A DNA stretch of 64,000 nt from Rhizorhabdus wittichii RW1 (lineage in GTDB: Bacteria; Pseudomonadota; Alphaproteobacteria; Sphingomonadales; Sphingomonadaceae), in assembly GCA_000016765.1 (NCBI GenBank), contig CP000700.1, positions 246,229-310,228 on the forward strand. Direction: 5' to 3'. The position numbers and the translations under genes were made by a program. The notes below the pieces were generated by a model. The model made no database searches and was not told the DNA's origin. It was given only the letters and a program-made list of their open reading frames with translations. Shown piece after piece: positions 47,813 to 57,573 of the stretch (positions are counted from its first letter, which is position 1; each line of letters begins with the position of its first letter).

Positions 47813-48049
47813 TTAGACCATCGCGGCTTCGATATAGAGAACGGCATCCCTTACCGTCACGATCTTCTCGGCATCATCGTCCGGTATCTGGACGTCGAAG
47901 CCTTCCTCGATCGCCATTACGAGTTCGACGACATCCAGACTGTCCGCACCCAGATCCTCTATGAAGCGGGATTCCGGCCTCACCTTGTCGGGGTCGACAC
48001 CCAATTGCTGGGCAACCAGGTTTGCAACGCGCGTAGCAATATCAGTCAT
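47813..48049 (-). CDS. Acyl carrier protein
   Basis: A 78-residue acidic helical protein with the phosphopantetheine serine S37 in [10 protein letters not shown], the standard type II acyl carrier protein motif. The ATG at 48049 follows a G-rich stretch. It is a stand-alone copy: no fatty acid or polyketide synthase genes are nearby, so it is either a second AcpP or a specialised carrier whose partner is elsewhere. Sequence keeps the recognition helix [11 protein letters not shown]. Confidence 0.93.
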   Translation of the reverse strand: MTDIATRVANLVAQQLGVDPDKVRPESRFIEDLGADSLDVVELVMAIEEGFDVQIPDDDAEKIVTVRDAVLYIEAAMV

Positions 48050-48267
48050 GTCTGTGCCCCCCGGCCATGCTGGCGGATGCCGCACGGCATTCTCTGGTCC
48101 TTCTCTAGACGCTTGAGCCCGAACCGTCACGCAAACTCGCCGAAATCTGGGCGGCTTATAGAGGGCAGGCACTCCCAGACCCCAGACCTGCGCTTCAGAC
48201 ATTTGCGTCGGGATTTGACGATGAGGACGCCGTCGGCATCAGTGGCGGCGGTTGTCGCCCAGAACGA

Positions 48268-49608
48268 TCAATTTCTCGCTGCGAAGCGCCGTTGGTCCAT
48301 GCCTGGCGAAGCGATGATGGATTGGCCGGCCCCGTTCAGATCAGCCGTCGGCATGCGGTTATCGAGCACGAACGCCTGGATGACCGGCCATCGCGGACCA
48401 AACCAGGCCTGGCCGTTTTCGATACCGATCGCGGCATCGCCTTTCAGGGTCGCCGAGCAAATCACGATTTCGGGGGGCAGGAACTCGCGCTCCGTCGTTG
48501 AGAAGAAAGCGCGCACGGCTGGCATGGTCGGTTCGCGGGCGTTACCGGCGACGACGATCCCGAGCCGATTGGTGCGCAGGCGCACGAGCGTTCCTACAGG
48601 ATAGATGCCAATGCTGGAAATGAAGGCATCGAGCACGTCGGGATCGAAATGGCCCTCCCATTCGAGCATTTTCGCCAAGGCATCGGACGGCGTCCAAGGG
48701 TCCTTGTAGGGGCGCCGGGAGGTTACCGCATCATAGACGTCGCACACCGCGCCCATGCGTGCATGAAGTGAGAGCTGCTCCGCGGTCAGGCCGAACGGGT
48801 AGCCGGTGCCGTCGACGCGTTCGTGATGGTGCAGACAGACATCGAGGGCGATGGGTGAGATGCCCTCGGTCATCAGCAGAAGCTCGTGCCCTTTTTGCGG
48901 ATGCGCGCGGATGATCTCGAATTCGTCACTGTTCAGCGAGCCCGGCTTGTCGAGGACAGTGCCCGGAACGGACATCTTGCCGATGTCATGCATCAGGCCG
49001 GCTATGCCCAGGTCGCGCGTCAGGCTTTCCGCCAGTCCAAGTTGACGGCCAAGATTGATCATCAGCGCGCAGACCGCGACCGAATGGAGATAGGTATACT
49101 CGTTCTTGCGCTTAAGGCGGGTCACCTTGATCATGGCTGCAGCATCCCGGATCACCGATTCCGCGATCTCATCGACGATGGGTTCGACGTCGCGTAGCGC
49201 CACCGCCTTGCCCATGCGCGCCTCGCCGAACATCCGCATGATCACCCGCTTCGACCGTTGGATCGCTTCGGTGGCGCGCTGTACCTCGTCGACATCGACA
49301 ATTAGCCGTCGGGGCGAGGGCGAAGGCGCGGGGAAGGAGCGCCAGTGACGCGCGGCTTCCATCCGTTTCGCGGGGGCGGGCGGCGGCGTGAGAGGGGCGG
49401 AGGGCGTTGGCGCGGTGACGCAGATCGGAGCGGCGCCTTTCTCGTCGTCGATGAAGACGGCCTTCACGCCCGACGCCCGGATTTCGCTGATATCGGCCTG
49501 GGTCAGCACAAATTTTGTGCGCCAGAAGGGGTGGAGGAGCCAAAAGCCTTCGAATCCGACCAGATACATTCCAGCTTCAATCTGATCGATGGCAATCCGG
49601 CGCTTCAT
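48268..49608 (-). CDS. HD-GYP domain phosphodiesterase with DUF3391
   Basis: A 446-residue soluble protein. An N-terminal DUF3391 domain (IDQIEAGMYLVGFEGFWLLH) is followed by a Pro-rich linker and an HD-GYP domain with AGLMHDIGKM, LHHHERVDGTGYP and MGAVCDVYDAVTSRRPYK, all catalytic signatures for cyclic-di-GMP hydrolysis. A C-terminal tail of about 110 residues follows. It would lower c-di-GMP and so affect motility or attachment, which may bear on mating. It precedes the PAS hybrid kinase gene on the same strand. Confidence 0.95.
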   Translation of the reverse strand: MKRRIAIDQIEAGMYLVGFEGFWLLHPFWRTKFVLTQADISEIRASGVKAVFIDDEKGAAPICVTAPTPSAPLTPPPAPAKRMEAARHWRSFPAPSPSPRRLIVDVDEVQRATEAIQRSKRVIMRMFGEARMGKAVALRDVEPIVDEIAESVIRDAAAMIKVTRLKRKNEYTYLHSVAVCALMINLGRQLGLAESLTRDLGIAGLMHDIGKMSVPGTVLDKPGSLNSDEFEIIRAHPQKGHELLLMTEGISPIALDVCLHHHERVDGTGYPFGLTAEQLSLHARMGAVCDVYDAVTSRRPYKDPWTPSDALAKMLEWEGHFDPDVLDAFISSIGIYPVGTLVRLRTNRLGIVVAGNAREPTMPAVRAFFSTTEREFLPPEIVICSATLKGDAAIGIENGQAWFGPRWPVIQAFVLDNRMPTADLNGAGQSIIASPGMDQRRFAARN

Positions 49609-49672
49609 GATACCTCCCCGCGAGACTTGCCCCGTGCGCGGCTAAATTCCGGTTAACTTGTCGCAGGTGGGC

Positions 49673-51961
49673 TCAGATTGGCGCCTTCGCGGGACCACTT
49701 GGCGCCTCGGCGCGCAAGGGCGCCTGGGTCATCGTTTCGCGCACCCGCTGGGCGAGCACCTCCATTTCAAAAGGCTTGGTGATCAGACCCATGCCTGGCT
49801 CGAGAAAGCCGGCGGCCTGCGTCGCCGTCTCCGCATAGCCCGTCATGAACAGGATCGGGAGATCGGGGCGGCAGGTCCGGCCCGCTTGGGCGACCAGGCG
49901 CCCGTTCATCCCGGGAAGCCCTATGTCGGTGAGAAGCAGGTTGATGACCTGCGACGAGTTGAGGATGTCCACGCCTTCGGGTCCATCCGCTGCCTGGAGC
50001 ACATGATAGCCCAGCTCTCTAAGCTGATCGACCACCAAAGTCCGCACGATCGCTTCATCTTCCACCACGAGCACCACTTCGCCCACTTCCGCGACAGCTG
50101 TCAGGCAGGGTCCATCGGGCGCCGTCTCCGGTTCGAGCGCGGCGGCATGATAGGGGAGATAGAGGTGGAATGTCGTTCCGTCGCCCGGGGCGCTGTCGAT
50201 GGCGGCATGGCCTTCGGATTGCCTTGCAAAGCCGTAGACCATGGAGAGGCCGAGACCCGTGCCCTGGCCCATGGCCTTGGTGGTGAAAAACGGTTCAAAG
50301 GCGCGCCGGACGGTTTCCGCGTCCATGCCGACCCCGGTGTCGGTAACCGCCAATCCGACATATCGCCCGGGCTTTGCGCCCTGTTCGGACAGGGGGGCCT
50401 CGAAGCTCACGTTGCGGGTCGCGATGGTCAGCGTTCCGCCGGCGGGCATCGCATCTCGCGCGTTGATCACGAGATTGAGCAGCGCATTTTCGAGTTGGTT
50501 GGGATCGCATTTCGCGGTCCACAGATCGGACGCCAGCGAGAGACGCAGCGAGATGCCCGCATCGAGCGTGCGGCGAACCATGTCTTCGAGTGAGTGGATA
50601 AGGCTGTTGATCGCGACTGGCTTGGGATCGAGGGGCTGACGACGGGAGAAGGCGAGCAGGCGATGGGTCAGCGCCGCAGCGCGGGCCGAAGCGTCGGACG
50701 CCATTGTGATCAGGCGGTCCATGTCACCCAGTCGGTTCTGGGCAATCCTGCGCCGCATGATGTCGAGACTGCCGCTGATGCCTTGCAGCAGATTGTTGAA
50801 GTCATGGGCGATGCCGCCGGTCAACTGTCCGACCGCTTCCATTTTCTGCGCCTGGCGCAGGGCTTCTTCGGCTTCGCCCAGCGCTTTCGCGCCTTCGACT
50901 TCGGCCGTTATGTCACGGCCGAAGCCATAGAATTTCCCGGCATCCGGAACGGTCGTCCACTGGATCAGGCGATTGGCACCGTCGCGGGCAAAGAGGACAG
51001 TGCGATATTCCTCGAGCGGGATCCCGGAGGCCAGCCTGTCGATCTGCTTGGCCCATGCCATGTCGTCGCCCACGATGAACTCGGCGCTGCACTTGCCGAC
51101 GGCTTCCTCTCGCGTCCAGCCCAGCACTTTCGTCCGGGTCGGATTGACGTCGACGATGATGCCTTGCCGATCGGTGACGAGCTTGAGCACGGGCGAGAGT
51201 GCCCAGATCCTCTCCCGGTCGCGCACAACCTCCCGTTCGGCGGTCACGTCGCGGCCGACCGCGTGGATACGGTCGGCGGCGGGGACCGCCGTCCAGGCCA
51301 GAAGGTGATAGTCACCGCTCCGCGCCCGGTAACGGTTCTCGAACGACAGGGTATCTGTCCCGCGCGCCAGCTTTGCGACCTGGGCGGCGGTCGCCGCGAC
51401 GTCCTGAGGATGAATGAACTCGGCAAGCGGCCGTCCGACCATCTCATCCTCGCTCCATCCCAGCATGGTGGTGGCGCTCGGGTTGATGGCCGTGATCACA
51501 CCGTCGAAGGTGCATACCAGCATCAGGTCGCGTGAGAGCGACCATAGCCTGTCGCGATCGGCCGCAAGCTCAATGAGCTTTTGCTGGTTGCAGTCTATCG
51601 TGCTCCCGACCCATCGCTCAATGGCGCCGTCCGCATCGCGGATCGGGGTGCCGCGCACCTGGTGCCAAATCCAGGCGCCGTCGTGGCGCTGAATGCGAAA
51701 CTCGGCATCATAGACCGCGCCGGAGCCGAGCGCCTGCTTCCAGCATTGCGCCGCGCCCGCGCGATCATTGGGATGGACGATCGAGAGCCACTTGTCCCCG
51801 AGCAGATCGTCCGATGTGCGTCCGGTATAGGACAAGAGCGGGTCATTGAACCAATCGGCGGCGCCGGCGGGCGTCGCGGTCCAGACATGGCCGGGCAGAG
51901 CCTGGGCTGCCGCGCGAAACTGGACCTCGGCGAGCAAAGGCGGAAACGGAGCCTCAGGCAC
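49673..51961 (-). CDS. PAS-domain hybrid histidine kinase
   Basis: A 762-residue soluble protein with three PAS domains at about residues 10-130, 135-250 and 255-365, a HisKA domain with H386 in [11 protein letters not shown] (the HDFNN class), HATPase motifs [18 protein letters not shown] and [14 protein letters not shown], and a C-terminal receiver with D679 in [12 protein letters not shown]. Many such kinases autoregulate through their own receiver. The GTG at 51961 is the chosen start; an internal one cannot be excluded. No transmembrane segment. Confidence 0.93.
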   Translation of the reverse strand: MPEAPFPPLLAEVQFRAAAQALPGHVWTATPAGAADWFNDPLLSYTGRTSDDLLGDKWLSIVHPNDRAGAAQCWKQALGSGAVYDAEFRIQRHDGAWIWHQVRGTPIRDADGAIERWVGSTIDCNQQKLIELAADRDRLWSLSRDLMLVCTFDGVITAINPSATTMLGWSEDEMVGRPLAEFIHPQDVAATAAQVAKLARGTDTLSFENRYRARSGDYHLLAWTAVPAADRIHAVGRDVTAEREVVRDRERIWALSPVLKLVTDRQGIIVDVNPTRTKVLGWTREEAVGKCSAEFIVGDDMAWAKQIDRLASGIPLEEYRTVLFARDGANRLIQWTTVPDAGKFYGFGRDITAEVEGAKALGEAEEALRQAQKMEAVGQLTGGIAHDFNNLLQGISGSLDIMRRRIAQNRLGDMDRLITMASDASARAAALTHRLLAFSRRQPLDPKPVAINSLIHSLEDMVRRTLDAGISLRLSLASDLWTAKCDPNQLENALLNLVINARDAMPAGGTLTIATRNVSFEAPLSEQGAKPGRYVGLAVTDTGVGMDAETVRRAFEPFFTTKAMGQGTGLGLSMVYGFARQSEGHAAIDSAPGDGTTFHLYLPYHAAALEPETAPDGPCLTAVAEVGEVVLVVEDEAIVRTLVVDQLRELGYHVLQAADGPEGVDILNSSQVINLLLTDIGLPGMNGRLVAQAGRTCRPDLPILFMTGYAETATQAAGFLEPGMGLITKPFEMEVLAQRVRETMTQAPLRAEAPSGPAKAPI

Positions 51962-52108
51962 GCTCTACACCCCCGCTTGATGTGAGTCGCACCGTCGTGG
52001 CCCCCCGTTTGTGTTTCGTAAACTCCAGATCGCGCTCCGACGAACAGGCGTGCCGGAAGCTCATTATTCGGTTCGGATGCCCCCAGACGGGCTGGTGGGC
52101 AGCTATGT

Positions 52109-52528
52109 TCAAGCTGAAGCGCCAGGGGGATCGGCGGTGAAAAAGTGCTGGATCACCTCCCGCGCCAGGCGGGCGGGACGCAGGGTGGCCGCATCGATGC
52201 AGCACCAGCTCGACTTCACTTCGGCGAGCACCTCTTCGCCTCGACGGATCACCGTATCGTAGAAGGCGCGGGCGCCCTGAACCTTTTCCAGCAGGACCGT
52301 GGCGATGACGCGGTCGTCGAGAAAGGTCGGACGCCGATAGGTGATCTCATGCTTGAGCGCGACCCAGAGATGGGCCGCGACGGCCTCCCTGGGTGCGAGC
52401 GAGCGCCAGTGATCGAGTACGGCATCCTGTACCCATTTGAGGTAGCTGGCATTGTTGACATGACCCATGAAGTCGATGTCGGAGGGATCGATGCCGATCT
52501 CGAAAGCGTGGGGAATCGCGGTGGTCAT
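52109..52528 (-). CDS. Acyl-CoA thioesterase, 4-hydroxybenzoyl-CoA type
   Basis: A 139-residue hotdog-fold thioesterase: HAFEIGIDPSDIDFMGHVNN has the catalytic Asp and the HVNNASYLKW motif of the YbgC/4HBT group. It hydrolyses acyl-CoA thioesters of unknown chain. The ATG at 52528 follows AAGGA closely; the in-frame ATG at 52540 is also possible. It lies 58 bases downstream of pckA on the same strand. Confidence 0.88.
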   Translation of the reverse strand: MTTAIPHAFEIGIDPSDIDFMGHVNNASYLKWVQDAVLDHWRSLAPREAVAAHLWVALKHEITYRRPTFLDDRVIATVLLEKVQGARAFYDTVIRRGEEVLAEVKSSWCCIDAATLRPARLAREVIQHFFTADPPGASA

Positions 52529-52586
52529 GGTCCTTGTCATAGCACAAGCAGGCTGGAAGGCCGTTCCCTTATCGAGACGTTGGTGA

Positions 52587-54194
52587 TCAAGCGTCGGCGG
52601 CGCGAAGTTCGACGCGCGGCCCGGCATTGCGGACAGAGAGATCGACGGCATCCTCGAACTGCACGAAATTCTCGGCGAACAGGCGGGCCAGCTTGGCCGC
52701 GGTTGCGTCATAGGCAGCCTTGTCCGCCCATGTTTCGCGCGGATCGAGGATGGTGTCGTCGACATCGGGCGCGGCGACGGGAACCTGAAACCGAAATATC
52801 GGGTCGATCCGGCAGGTGACGCCGTCGAGATTGCCGTCGAGCGCGGCATTGAGAAGAGCACGGGTCACCTTGATCGGCATGCGTTTTCCGGTGCCGAAGC
52901 TCCCGCCGGTCCAGCCCGTATTGACGAGCCAGCATTTGACGTCACCTCGCGCGATGCGATCCTTGAGCAGATTGCCGTAGACGGACGGATGACGCGGCAT
53001 GAACGGCGCGCCGAAGCAGGTGGAAAAGGTTGCGGTGGGTTCGGTCACGCCGATCTCGGTGCCTGCCACGCGCGCCGTGTAGCCCGAGAGGAAATGATAC
53101 ATGGCCTGCTCGGGCGTCAGCCGCGCGATTGGAGGCAGGACGCCGTAGGCATCGGCTGTCAGGAAGATGATGTTGCGAGGAACAGGCCCGAGATTGTCGG
53201 CCGACGCGTTGGGAATGAATTCGATCGGATAGGAGGCCCGGCTGTTTTCGGCGAGACTGTCATCATCCAGGTCGATGATCCGCGTTTCGGGATCGATCAC
53301 CACATTTTCGAGGATCGTGCCGAAGCGGCGGGTGGTGGCGTAGATCTCGGGCTCCGCCTCGGCCGACAGACGGATCACCTTGGCATAGCAGCCGCCCTCG
53401 AAGTTGAAGATGGCGCTGTCCGACCAGCCATGCTCGTCGTCGCCGATCAGCGTGCGGCTCGCATCGGCCGACAAGGTCGTCTTGCCGGTCCCCGAAAGGC
53501 CGAAGAAAACGGCTGTGTCGCCCTCAGGGCCAATGTTGGCCGAGCAATGCATCGGCATCACGCCCTTTTCGGGCAGCAGGTAATTGAGGAGACTGAAGAC
53601 GGACTTCTTCATCTCGCCGGCATAGGCCGTACCGCCGATCAGAATGAGCTTCTGCGCGAAATTGACCGCGATCACGGTTTCGCTTCGGCAGCCATGGCGT
53701 TCAGGATCGGCCCGGAAGCTCGGCAGGTCGATGATCGTATATTCAGGCACGAACGTCGCGAGCTCATCGGTGCTGGGACGAACCAGCAGGGTCCGAACAA
53801 AAAGACTGTGCCAGGCGAGCTCGGTGTAGACCCGTACCGCAATGCGATGCTCGCTCTGCGAGCCCCCGAAGAGATCCTGAAGAAAGACGGTGTCCTTGGC
53901 GCCCAGCGCGTCCAGGAAGTCTTGCTTGAGCGCCGCGAAATGCTCGGGCGACATGGCGACATTGGTCTTGCCCCACCAGATCGCCGCCTCGGTCTCGGCG
54001 TCCTGGACGATGAACTTGTCCTGCGCCGAACGACCCGTATGCTTGCCCGTCGCGACGACGAAGGCCCCGTCGCGCGAAAGCACGCCCTCTTCCCGGCGCA
54101 GCGCATGCTCGATCAGGGGCGCAGTGCCCAGATTGCGATGCAGCGTGCTGGCAGCGTCAGGCGCGAAAGCGATGGGAGAGTCTTGGGAGGCCAA
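52587..54194 (-). CDS. pckA: Phosphoenolpyruvate carboxykinase (ATP)
   Basis: A 535-residue enzyme converting oxaloacetate and ATP to phosphoenolpyruvate, CO2 and ADP, the entry step of gluconeogenesis. The P-loop GLSGTGKTT lies near residue 230, with the Mn-binding MHCSANIG and the [13 protein letters not shown] near residue 50. I chose the TTG at 54194 because AAGGAT lies upstream and homologues begin just before APDAAS; the first ATG upstream (54281) would add an unlikely extension into the promoter dyad. Finding pckA on a plasmid-like replicon is unusual. Confidence 0.95.
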   Translation of the reverse strand: MASQDSPIAFAPDAASTLHRNLGTAPLIEHALRREEGVLSRDGAFVVATGKHTGRSAQDKFIVQDAETEAAIWWGKTNVAMSPEHFAALKQDFLDALGAKDTVFLQDLFGGSQSEHRIAVRVYTELAWHSLFVRTLLVRPSTDELATFVPEYTIIDLPSFRADPERHGCRSETVIAVNFAQKLILIGGTAYAGEMKKSVFSLLNYLLPEKGVMPMHCSANIGPEGDTAVFFGLSGTGKTTLSADASRTLIGDDEHGWSDSAIFNFEGGCYAKVIRLSAEAEPEIYATTRRFGTILENVVIDPETRIIDLDDDSLAENSRASYPIEFIPNASADNLGPVPRNIIFLTADAYGVLPPIARLTPEQAMYHFLSGYTARVAGTEIGVTEPTATFSTCFGAPFMPRHPSVYGNLLKDRIARGDVKCWLVNTGWTGGSFGTGKRMPIKVTRALLNAALDGNLDGVTCRIDPIFRFQVPVAAPDVDDTILDPRETWADKAAYDATAAKLARLFAENFVQFEDAVDLSVRNAGPRVELRAADA

Positions 54195-54225
54195 TGGTCG
54201 ATCCTTGAGAGTCGGTTTCTCAAGC

Positions 54226-54254
54226 CTTATCACACATGACCTGTGATTGATAAG
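54226..54254. promoter_or_regulatory. Dyad operator candidate between pckA and the XRE regulator
   Basis: CTTATCA at 54226-54232 is inverted in TGATAAG at 54248-54254, with a further CAC/GTG pair inside (CACATGACCTGTG). It lies in the divergent promoter region, 31 bases upstream of the pckA TTG and 35 bases upstream of the regulator ATG. Confidence 0.7.
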
Positions 54255-54289
54255 ATTGCAATTTAATGTTTCATACGTCATGAGGGTGC

Positions 54290-54613
54290 ATGATCACTTC
54301 GCAACAGATGCGTGCGGCTCGCGCCCTTCTCGGGATTGACCAGCGCCAACTCGCCCAGCTCGCGCAGCTTTCGCTGCCGACCATCCAGCGCATGGAAGCC
54401 TCGGAGGGGCAAGTTCGCGGCGTGGTCGACACCTTGGTAAAAGTGATCGGCGCGCTTGAAAGCGCTGGCATTGAACTGCTCGGCGAGAACGCGCCGAGCA
54501 GCGGGGTGGGACGCGGCGTGCGCCTGCGCGAGACGAAGTCCGGTCGCTCCGCCGGCACCGTGCCATCGCTGTTGTACGACCAGGAAGAGGCCGGCGCGAC
54601 GCCGCCGCAGTGA
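54290..54613 (+). CDS. XRE-family HTH regulator
   Basis: A 107-residue DNA-binding protein with an N-terminal XRE helix-turn-helix ([20 protein letters not shown] and [10 protein letters not shown]) and a disordered C-terminal tail. Such small regulators often control a divergent gene; here that is pckA. The start follows GAGGG. The stop overlaps the next frame's first possible start. Confidence 0.88.
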   Translation: MITSQQMRAARALLGIDQRQLAQLAQLSLPTIQRMEASEGQVRGVVDTLVKVIGALESAGIELLGENAPSSGVGRGVRLRETKSGRSAGTVPSLLYDQEEAGATPPQ

Positions 54614-54627
54614 CCCAAGGGATGATG

Positions 54628-54936
54628 ATGAGCAGTTCGGACGATTATGTGTATGACGAAGCATCCGGCGAATGGATCAGCCCGCAGGATGCGAAGGCCC
54701 GCGCGGTAGACCCGGGCGATGCGGTCGAAGTGCGCGATGCCGTGGGCAATGTCCTTGCCGATGGCGACAGCGTCACCTTGATCAAGGACCTTACCGTCAA
54801 GGGCGCCAACCAGACGCTCAAGCGCGGCACGCTCATCAAGTCCATTCGCTTGACCGGCGACGCCCAGGAAATCGATTGCCGCTACGAGGGCATCAAGGGC
54901 CTCGTTCTGCGCGCCGAATTCGTCCGCAAGCGCTGA
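54628..54936 (+). CDS. PhnA-like (YjdM) protein
   Basis: A 102-residue protein: DEASGEWISP, then the PhnA core with DAVGNVLADGDSVTLIKDL and VKGANQTLKRGTLIKSIRL and a final VLRAEFVRK. The N-terminal zinc ribbon of full-length YjdM is absent, leaving the SH3-like domain. Function is unknown; the historical link to phosphonates is not supported by evidence here. Of three consecutive ATGs the third (54628) is best spaced from AAGGG. Confidence 0.88.
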   Translation: MSSSDDYVYDEASGEWISPQDAKARAVDPGDAVEVRDAVGNVLADGDSVTLIKDLTVKGANQTLKRGTLIKSIRLTGDAQEIDCRYEGIKGLVLRAEFVRKR

Positions 54937-54967
54937 GCCGGCCTGACGCCAAGATAGAGGAAACCTG

Positions 54968-56605
54968 TTGGAAGTCATCTCGATCGTCCTGCTTTTGCTG
55001 CTCGCGGTGATCCTGAGCGGTATTTTGTCCCGAATGCTGCCCCTGCCCTTGCCCCGGCCGCTGTTTCAGATTGGACTTGGCGCGCTCATCGGGCTGGCCG
55101 CGGACTGGCGGGTCACGCTCGATCCCGAGATCTTCTTCCTCCTCTTCCTGCCGCCGCTGCTCTTCCTGGATGGCTGGCGCATCCCGCGCGAGGAACTGTT
55201 CAAGGACGGCAAGACGATCGTCGAACTGGCCCTGGGCCTCGTGGTGGCGACGGTCGTGGGGATGGGCTTCTTCATCCACTGGATGATCCCGGCCATGCCG
55301 CTTGCCGTCGCCTTCGCGCTCGCGGCGGTCGTCTCGCCCACGGACCCAATCGCCGTTTCGGCGATTGCGCAGCGTGTCCCCATTCCCAAGCGGATGATGC
55401 ATATCCTGGAAGGGGAATCGCTGCTCAACGACGCCTCGGGCCTCGTCTGCCTGCGCTTTGCCATCGCAGCCACGCTGACCGGCGCCTTTTCGCTCCACCA
55501 GGCCGCCATCAACTTCGTGTGGGTCGCGCTGGGCGGGCTGGCCGTCGGTGCGGGCCTCACCTGGCTCGTCTCGCACGCCAAGAACTGGGTATCGCGGCGC
55601 TATGGCGAGGAGGGCGGGGCGCAGATCCTCATCAGCCTGCTCCTGCCTTTCGGCTCCTATCTGGTTGCCGAACATCTGCACTGTTCGGGCATCCTGGCCG
55701 CGGTGGCCGCAGGCCTTACGATGGGTTTCGTAGAAGGAAGCGGCGAACTTGCCGCCTCGACGCGCATCCGCCGCAACACGGTGTGGGACGTCATCCAGTT
55801 CACCGCCAATGGCGTCATCTTCGTCCTGCTCGGTGAACAGCTCCCGGCCATTCTCGCAGGCGCGGCGGAGACGGTGCGCCTTACCGGTCACCATGAACCC
55901 TGGTGGCTCGGGGTCTATGTGCTTGCGATCAATCTTGGACTGGCCGCCTTGCGCTTCCTTTGGGTCTGGCTGTCGTTCCGCTTGAGCTTCTTCCGGCAGG
56001 GCGACGGACAATCGACCCCGAACTGGCGCATAGTCGCAGCGATGTCCTTTGCCGGCGTGCGCGGCGCTATCACGCTTGCGGGCGTGCTCACGCTCCCGCT
56101 CGTGCTCAGCGATGGGTCACCCTTCCCGGGGCGGGACCTCGCCATTTTCCTGGCGATGGGCGTCATCATAGTCTCGCTCCTCGTCGCGAGCCTTGGCCTT
56201 CCCGTCCTGCTGCGGGGCCTGCTCATGCCGCCCGAGCATGACCAGCAGAGCGCCGAAGATGCCGCGCGCGTCAAAGCGGCTGAAGCGGCTATTGCCCGGA
56301 TCGAGGAGGTCCAGCACGAACTGGCCGAGGGCCGCGCGGATGCCGATCTTTTTGTGTCAGCTGCGGCGCGGATCATGGACGGTTACCGCGAGCGGATCGA
56401 AAGCCGGGTGGGGACACGCGAGGAAAATGCCGAGATGCGGCGAGGGGAGGCGATCGAGCGGCGCCTGCGCATCGCCGCGCTCAAAGCGGAACGGAGCCAG
56501 ATCTTTCGCATGGTCCGCAAACGGGAACTCGGCAGCGAGCTTGCGCGCAAGCTCATTCGGGAGCTTGATCTCGCAGAAGCCCGCCATGCGGCCCAGCTCG
56601 GCTGA
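54968..56605 (+). CDS. Sodium/proton antiporter, CPA1 (NhaP-like)
   Basis: A 545-residue membrane protein with about twelve helices, ALAAVVSPTDPIAVSAIAQ and GESLLNDASGLVCLRFA (the conserved CPA1 ND pair region) and FAGVRGAITLAGVLTLPL. A cytoplasmic helical tail of about 130 residues follows. It would exchange Na+ or K+ for protons at the inner membrane for pH and salt tolerance. A TTG start follows GAGGAAA; this is the first in-frame start that keeps the first helix. Confidence 0.93.
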   Translation: MEVISIVLLLLLAVILSGILSRMLPLPLPRPLFQIGLGALIGLAADWRVTLDPEIFFLLFLPPLLFLDGWRIPREELFKDGKTIVELALGLVVATVVGMGFFIHWMIPAMPLAVAFALAAVVSPTDPIAVSAIAQRVPIPKRMMHILEGESLLNDASGLVCLRFAIAATLTGAFSLHQAAINFVWVALGGLAVGAGLTWLVSHAKNWVSRRYGEEGGAQILISLLLPFGSYLVAEHLHCSGILAAVAAGLTMGFVEGSGELAASTRIRRNTVWDVIQFTANGVIFVLLGEQLPAILAGAAETVRLTGHHEPWWLGVYVLAINLGLAALRFLWVWLSFRLSFFRQGDGQSTPNWRIVAAMSFAGVRGAITLAGVLTLPLVLSDGSPFPGRDLAIFLAMGVIIVSLLVASLGLPVLLRGLLMPPEHDQQSAEDAARVKAAEAAIARIEEVQHELAEGRADADLFVSAAARIMDGYRERIESRVGTREENAEMRRGEAIERRLRIAALKAERSQIFRMVRKRELGSELARKLIRELDLAEARHAAQLG

Positions 56606-56659
56606 CGGCGTGGACACAGGCAAGCACGGAGCCGGAAACAGAAAAGAAGGGAGCGGGCC

Positions 56660-56995
56660 ATGGACGAGGCCGACCGGGAATGCAGGGTCGACGAAGCGCT
56701 GCGCCTGCTGGAGCGCGCGCTGGCCCTGGTCGACGGCGTCAACGAGGATGCGGCGATGCACGTCCAGATCGCGATCGACCGCCTCATGCCGCAGCCGGGA
56801 CAGTCCCAGGTTGCGCCCGATGATTGGGACCTGATCAGCTTGCTCCCGCATCTCACCAGCCGCGTCTACTGCCTGCATCGCCATAATGGACTGGCCATCG
56901 GAACGGTGGCGACACGGCTTGGCTTGTCCCTGGACGAGGTCGTCAAACAGATACGTTGCGCCGAGGCTTTCCTGACGGGCCACGCGATCCAGTGA
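56660..56995 (+). CDS. Hypothetical protein with HTH-like C-terminus
   Basis: A 111-residue soluble protein. The C-terminal third, HNGLAIGTVATRLGLSLDEV, followed by VKQIRCAEAFL, looks like a sigma region 4-type helix-turn-helix. The N-terminal half is helical and acidic. The ATG follows AAGGGAG. Position after nhaP suggests co-transcription; role unknown. Confidence 0.65.
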   Translation: MDEADRECRVDEALRLLERALALVDGVNEDAAMHVQIAIDRLMPQPGQSQVAPDDWDLISLLPHLTSRVYCLHRHNGLAIGTVATRLGLSLDEVVKQIRCAEAFLTGHAIQ

Positions 56996-57161
56996 TCGCC
57001 GCCGCCGAGGACGCTCGTCCATAGGCGCGGGCGCAAGCGTCACAGTTCGTCGAAAATCAGAAAGAATTCTGCGCTTTTGCCGCCTCGTCTGTGAACCATG
57101 GCCCCCTGCCGCCGTTCATAGGGAAACGGGGCATATGTGTTGCTGTATTACCGAGGATTGC

Positions 57162-57533
57162 ATGATGGCCGATAGGCAACATGTTTTGGTTGTCGATGAC
57201 GAGCCGGTGCTCCGGATGATCCTTGTCGATCTCCTGGAGGGCGAGGGATATGCGGTCGAGGAGGCTTCCAACGCCGCCGGAGCTCTTGAAGTCCTGCAGG
57301 CGCTGCCCTCGATCCGGATTGTCGTCACCGATATCCAGATGCCCGGATCGATGGATGGCTTGCGCCTGGCGCGCTATATTCGCGATGCCTATCCTCCCAT
57401 CGCCCTTATCGTTTCCTCAGGCACCGTTCGGCCCGAGCAAGGCGCGTTGCCCGACGATGCTGTCTTTCTCTCGAAGCCGGTCGACCATCGCGAATTGCTC
57501 CGCGTGATTGAGGACCGCGTCTCGGCCGCCTGA
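57162..57533 (+). CDS. Single-domain response regulator
   Basis: A 123-residue receiver domain without output domain. The acidic pair DD at residues 12-13, D57 in VVTDIQMPGSMDG and K105 in LSKPVD are present. The ATG at 57162 (or 57165) follows GAGG. It may be the phosphate acceptor for one of the window's kinases; the partner is not shown by sequence. Confidence 0.9.
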   Translation: MMADRQHVLVVDDEPVLRMILVDLLEGEGYAVEEASNAAGALEVLQALPSIRIVVTDIQMPGSMDGLRLARYIRDAYPPIALIVSSGTVRPEQGALPDDAVFLSKPVDHRELLRVIEDRVSAA

Positions 57534-57573
57534 AAAGGCAGCCGCGGAGCGGCAAGCCTCCATCAGGGGCGCC

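Noticed and set aside
52989..54239. Rightward 416-codon frame opposite pckA
   Set aside because: Antisense of a clear enzyme gene.
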